DNA from: Deltaproteobacteria bacterium
GTDB lineage: Bacteria; Desulfobacterota; Binatia; UBA9968
DNA: 7,713 nt
Direction of reading: 5' to 3'
Assembly (NCBI GenBank): GCA_020027655.1
Contig: JAHKKJ010000150.1
Span: 1 to 7,713 of the forward strand
Shown here: in pieces, positions 6,578 through 7,713 of the stretch
How the letters are laid out: each line of letters opens with the position of its first letter
Position numbering within the stretch: position 1 is the first letter of the stretch
The notes under the pieces: generated by a model
The model's input: only the letters and a program-made list of their open reading frames with translations
Told to the model about the DNA's origin: nothing
The model's database searches: none
Program-made: the position numbers and the translations under genes

Positions 6578-7368
6578 TATTGAATCCCCCGTACTAAGCC
6601 ACCGTCGATTTGAATCGTCGTACCCGTGATATAGCTGGCGCGCTCCGACCCCAAGAACACAATGAGGTCCGCAGTTTCTTCCGCTGTGCCATAGCGCCCC
6701 AACGGAACTTCTGCAGCCATCTCGCGGTTGATCTCTTCTACAGGCCGCTTCACGCGATCCGCGCGCGCTTTATTCAGTTTCTGCGCGCGTTCCGTGTCGA
6801 TCCGTCCCGGGCAAATGTTATTGATCAGAATATTATCTTTCGCCAGCTCACGTGACAGCGTTTTCGCCATGCCGATGACACCGCTCCGAATCGCGTTAGA
6901 GAGTACGAGACCGGCGATGGGCTCCTTGACCGAATAGGAAGTGATATTGATAACCCGGCCTCCGCCGACTTTGCGCATGTGCGGCACCGATTCACGAGTC
7001 ATTCGCATCGTGCTCATGAAGCTCAATCGAAAGGCGTTGTCCCAATCTTCATCGGTGAACTTCATGAATTCTCCGGGAGGCGGCCCGCCGGCGTTGTTCA
7101 CTACGATGTCCAACCGGCCGAAGTGCTCGGCTGTCTTGGAGACGAATCTCTGGATGTCTGCCGCTTTGTTCATGTCGGCCACCATCGCCAAGACCTCTCC
7201 ACCGGTTTCCTTTCGAATCATCTCAGCGGCTTCGTTCAGCGCCGCCTCACCGCGGGCACAGATGCTGACCTTCGCACCCTCACGCGAGAAGCCCAAGGCG
7301 GTGGCTCGTCCCATGCCCTGGCTCGCGCCCGCCACCAGCGCGACTTTCCCCTTCAGTCCAAGATCCAT
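6577..7368 (-). CDS. Short-chain dehydrogenase/reductase family protein with altered catalytic site
   Basis: A 263-residue classical-SDR-length Rossmann protein. The nucleotide-binding loop is GASQGMG (14-20). Arg39 after strand 2 suggests NADP(H). NNAG is at 91-94, and the C-terminal part is typical: CPGRIDTER (186-194), PLGRYGTAEE (222-231) and the closing IDGG (254-257). The active site is unusual. Ser144 is kept, but the expected Tyr position is Ser157 and the expected Lys is Arg161 (SNAIR instead of YSASK); the tetrad Asn position near 116 reads Ser. A subgroup of SDRs with SN-x2-R at this place is known from sequence, so this looks like stable divergence rather than decay. The ATG has AGGGGG 7 bases upstream (7381-7376). 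It is the first gene of a pair and may have its own promoter. Fold is certain; reductase activity is not. Confidence 0.9.
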   Translation of the reverse strand: MDLGLKGKVALVAGASQGMGRATALGFSREGAKVSICARGEAALNEAAEMIRKETGGEVLAMVADMNKAADIQRFVSKTAEHFGRLDIVVNNAGGPPPGEFMKFTDEDWDNAFRLSFMSTMRMTRESVPHMRKVGGGRVINITSYSVKEPIAGLVLSNAIRSGVIGMAKTLSRELAKDNILINNICPGRIDTERAQKLNKARADRVKRPVEEINREMAAEVPLGRYGTAEETADLIVFLGSERASYITGTTIQIDGGLVRGIQ

Positions 7369-7401
7369 CCTCGATCCCCCTAACTTTTTGAAGTGTGCCG
7401 G

Positions 7402-7430
7402 ATACTATCAGACCAATCTGAGTGGGTCAA
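7402..7430 (-). promoter_or_regulatory. Candidate sigma-70 promoter for the SDR operon
   Basis: On the minus strand, TTGACC (7430-7425), exactly 17 bases, then TAGTAT (7407-7402). This matches 5 of 6 and 4 of 6 consensus bases at ideal spacing. Transcription would start about 27 bases before the SDR ATG, leaving just enough leader for the AGGGGG ribosome site. It would let the SDR pair be expressed separately from the LigA gene upstream. Confidence 0.5.
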
Positions 7431-7446
7431 AAAGGGTAGGTAAACC

Positions 7447-7504
7447 TGAGGTCGGAGGTCCGCAGTCAGAGGTCGTGTCGCAAAGAAACCAGAGGTCAGA
7501 AATC
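7447..7504. repeat. Degenerate 7-bp tandem repeat array
   Basis: Heptamers in register: TGAGGTC, GGAGGTC, CGCAGTC, AGAGGTC (7447-7474), then a 16-base interruption, then AGAGGTC, AGAAATC (7491-7504). The consensus is about NGAGGTC. The array lies just upstream of the SDR promoter on the minus strand and downstream of the LigA stop. It could be a low-complexity intergenic repeat of a kind I recall from similar genomes, or spaced binding sites; the 7-bp period does not match the helical turn. Confidence 0.65.
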
Positions 7505-7535
7505 AGCGTTTAAGAAATGGGCCGGGATTCTGATC

Positions 7536-7713
7536 TCACTTCTGCTGCCAATAGATGTTGTCGCGAAACTCGGGATGGAGACGCTTGATGTAAAGACAAA
7601 GCATGCCGTGCACTCCCAGCTGGCGCAACTTTCGGGGATCGCCGGCTCGCAGGGCCGCTTTTTCCTCGGCGGTGAGATCGTATTCCCCCATTACGGCTTC
7701 GAAATCCGTGAGA
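7536..7713 (-). CDS. LigA-domain protein (extradiol dioxygenase small-subunit type), partial
   Basis: The last 58 codons of a minus-strand gene whose start is beyond the right edge; the stop TGA is at 7538-7536. The segment DFEAVMGEYDLTAEEKAAL, followed by RAGDPRKLRQLGVHGML, matches the small helical LigA domain found in the alpha subunit of protocatechuate 4,5-dioxygenase (LigAB) and in related fused proteins. In LigAB this subunit caps the active site of the catalytic LigB subunit during ring cleavage. The tail (YIKRLHPEFRDNIYWQQK) extends beyond the core. A LigB-type partner would be expected nearby, probably upstream of this gene and outside the window. It lies 167 bp from the SDR gene on the same strand. 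The family call rests on recognisable sequence; the ring-cleavage role of this copy is inferred. Confidence 0.72.
   Translation of the reverse strand, partial: LTDFEAVMGEYDLTAEEKAALRAGDPRKLRQLGVHGMLCLYIKRLHPEFRDNIYWQQK

Noticed and set aside
6941..7513. Plus-strand open frame of 190 codons opposite the SDR gene
   Set aside because: The minus strand carries a clear SDR with all fold motifs. The plus-strand product is low in structure signals and runs through the heptamer repeats.

Overview
The window looks like a stretch of chromosome from an uncultured, moderately GC-rich Gram-negative bacterium. Codon style, the gene mix (a COG1033-type RND exporter, a LigA-domain protein, an LVIVD-repeat propeller) and two kinds of intergenic inverted repeat suggest a soil or groundwater deltaproteobacterium-like lineage. 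That placement is an impression from gene content. No rRNA, tRNA, CRISPR array, transposase or phage gene was found.

Layout. (1) 1-2238, plus strand: the 3' part of an RND/MMPL-family exporter whose N-terminus lies outside the window. (2) 2239-2400: a convergent intergenic gap holding an inverted repeat with 27-bp arms. (3) 2401-3415, minus strand: a two-gene unit, a CoA-pyrophosphatase-type Nudix hydrolase followed by an exported cupin; the genes overlap by 26 bp. (4) 3499-5390, plus strand: endonuclease III (nth) and, two bases after its stop, a 410-residue LVIVD-repeat beta-propeller. (5) 5444-5997, plus strand: two small genes of lower GC joined by an ATGA overlap. They look like a toxin-antitoxin-type pair but cannot be assigned firmly. 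(6) 5998-6244: a non-coding gap dominated by a fold-back repeat of about 130 bp. (7) 6245-7713, minus strand: a catabolic-looking group in transcription order: the 3' end of a LigA-domain gene (dioxygenase small subunit), a short-chain dehydrogenase family protein, and a small dimeric alpha/beta-barrel protein joined to it by TAATG. A 7-bp repeat array and a good sigma-70-like promoter lie between the LigA gene and the dehydrogenase gene.

How the genes fit together. The Nudix/cupin and nth/propeller units are divergent, and their promoters must overlap each other or the neighbouring coding region. The minus-strand cluster at the right may take part in breakdown of an aromatic or other cyclic compound, but only the LigA domain points that way. 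Its dehydrogenase has lost the usual Tyr-Lys catalytic pair (SNAIR in place of YxxxK), so its chemistry should not be assumed. The most promising poorly described element is the small gene pair at 5444-5997 with the fold-back repeat directly after it. I do not see a clear large new system in the window.
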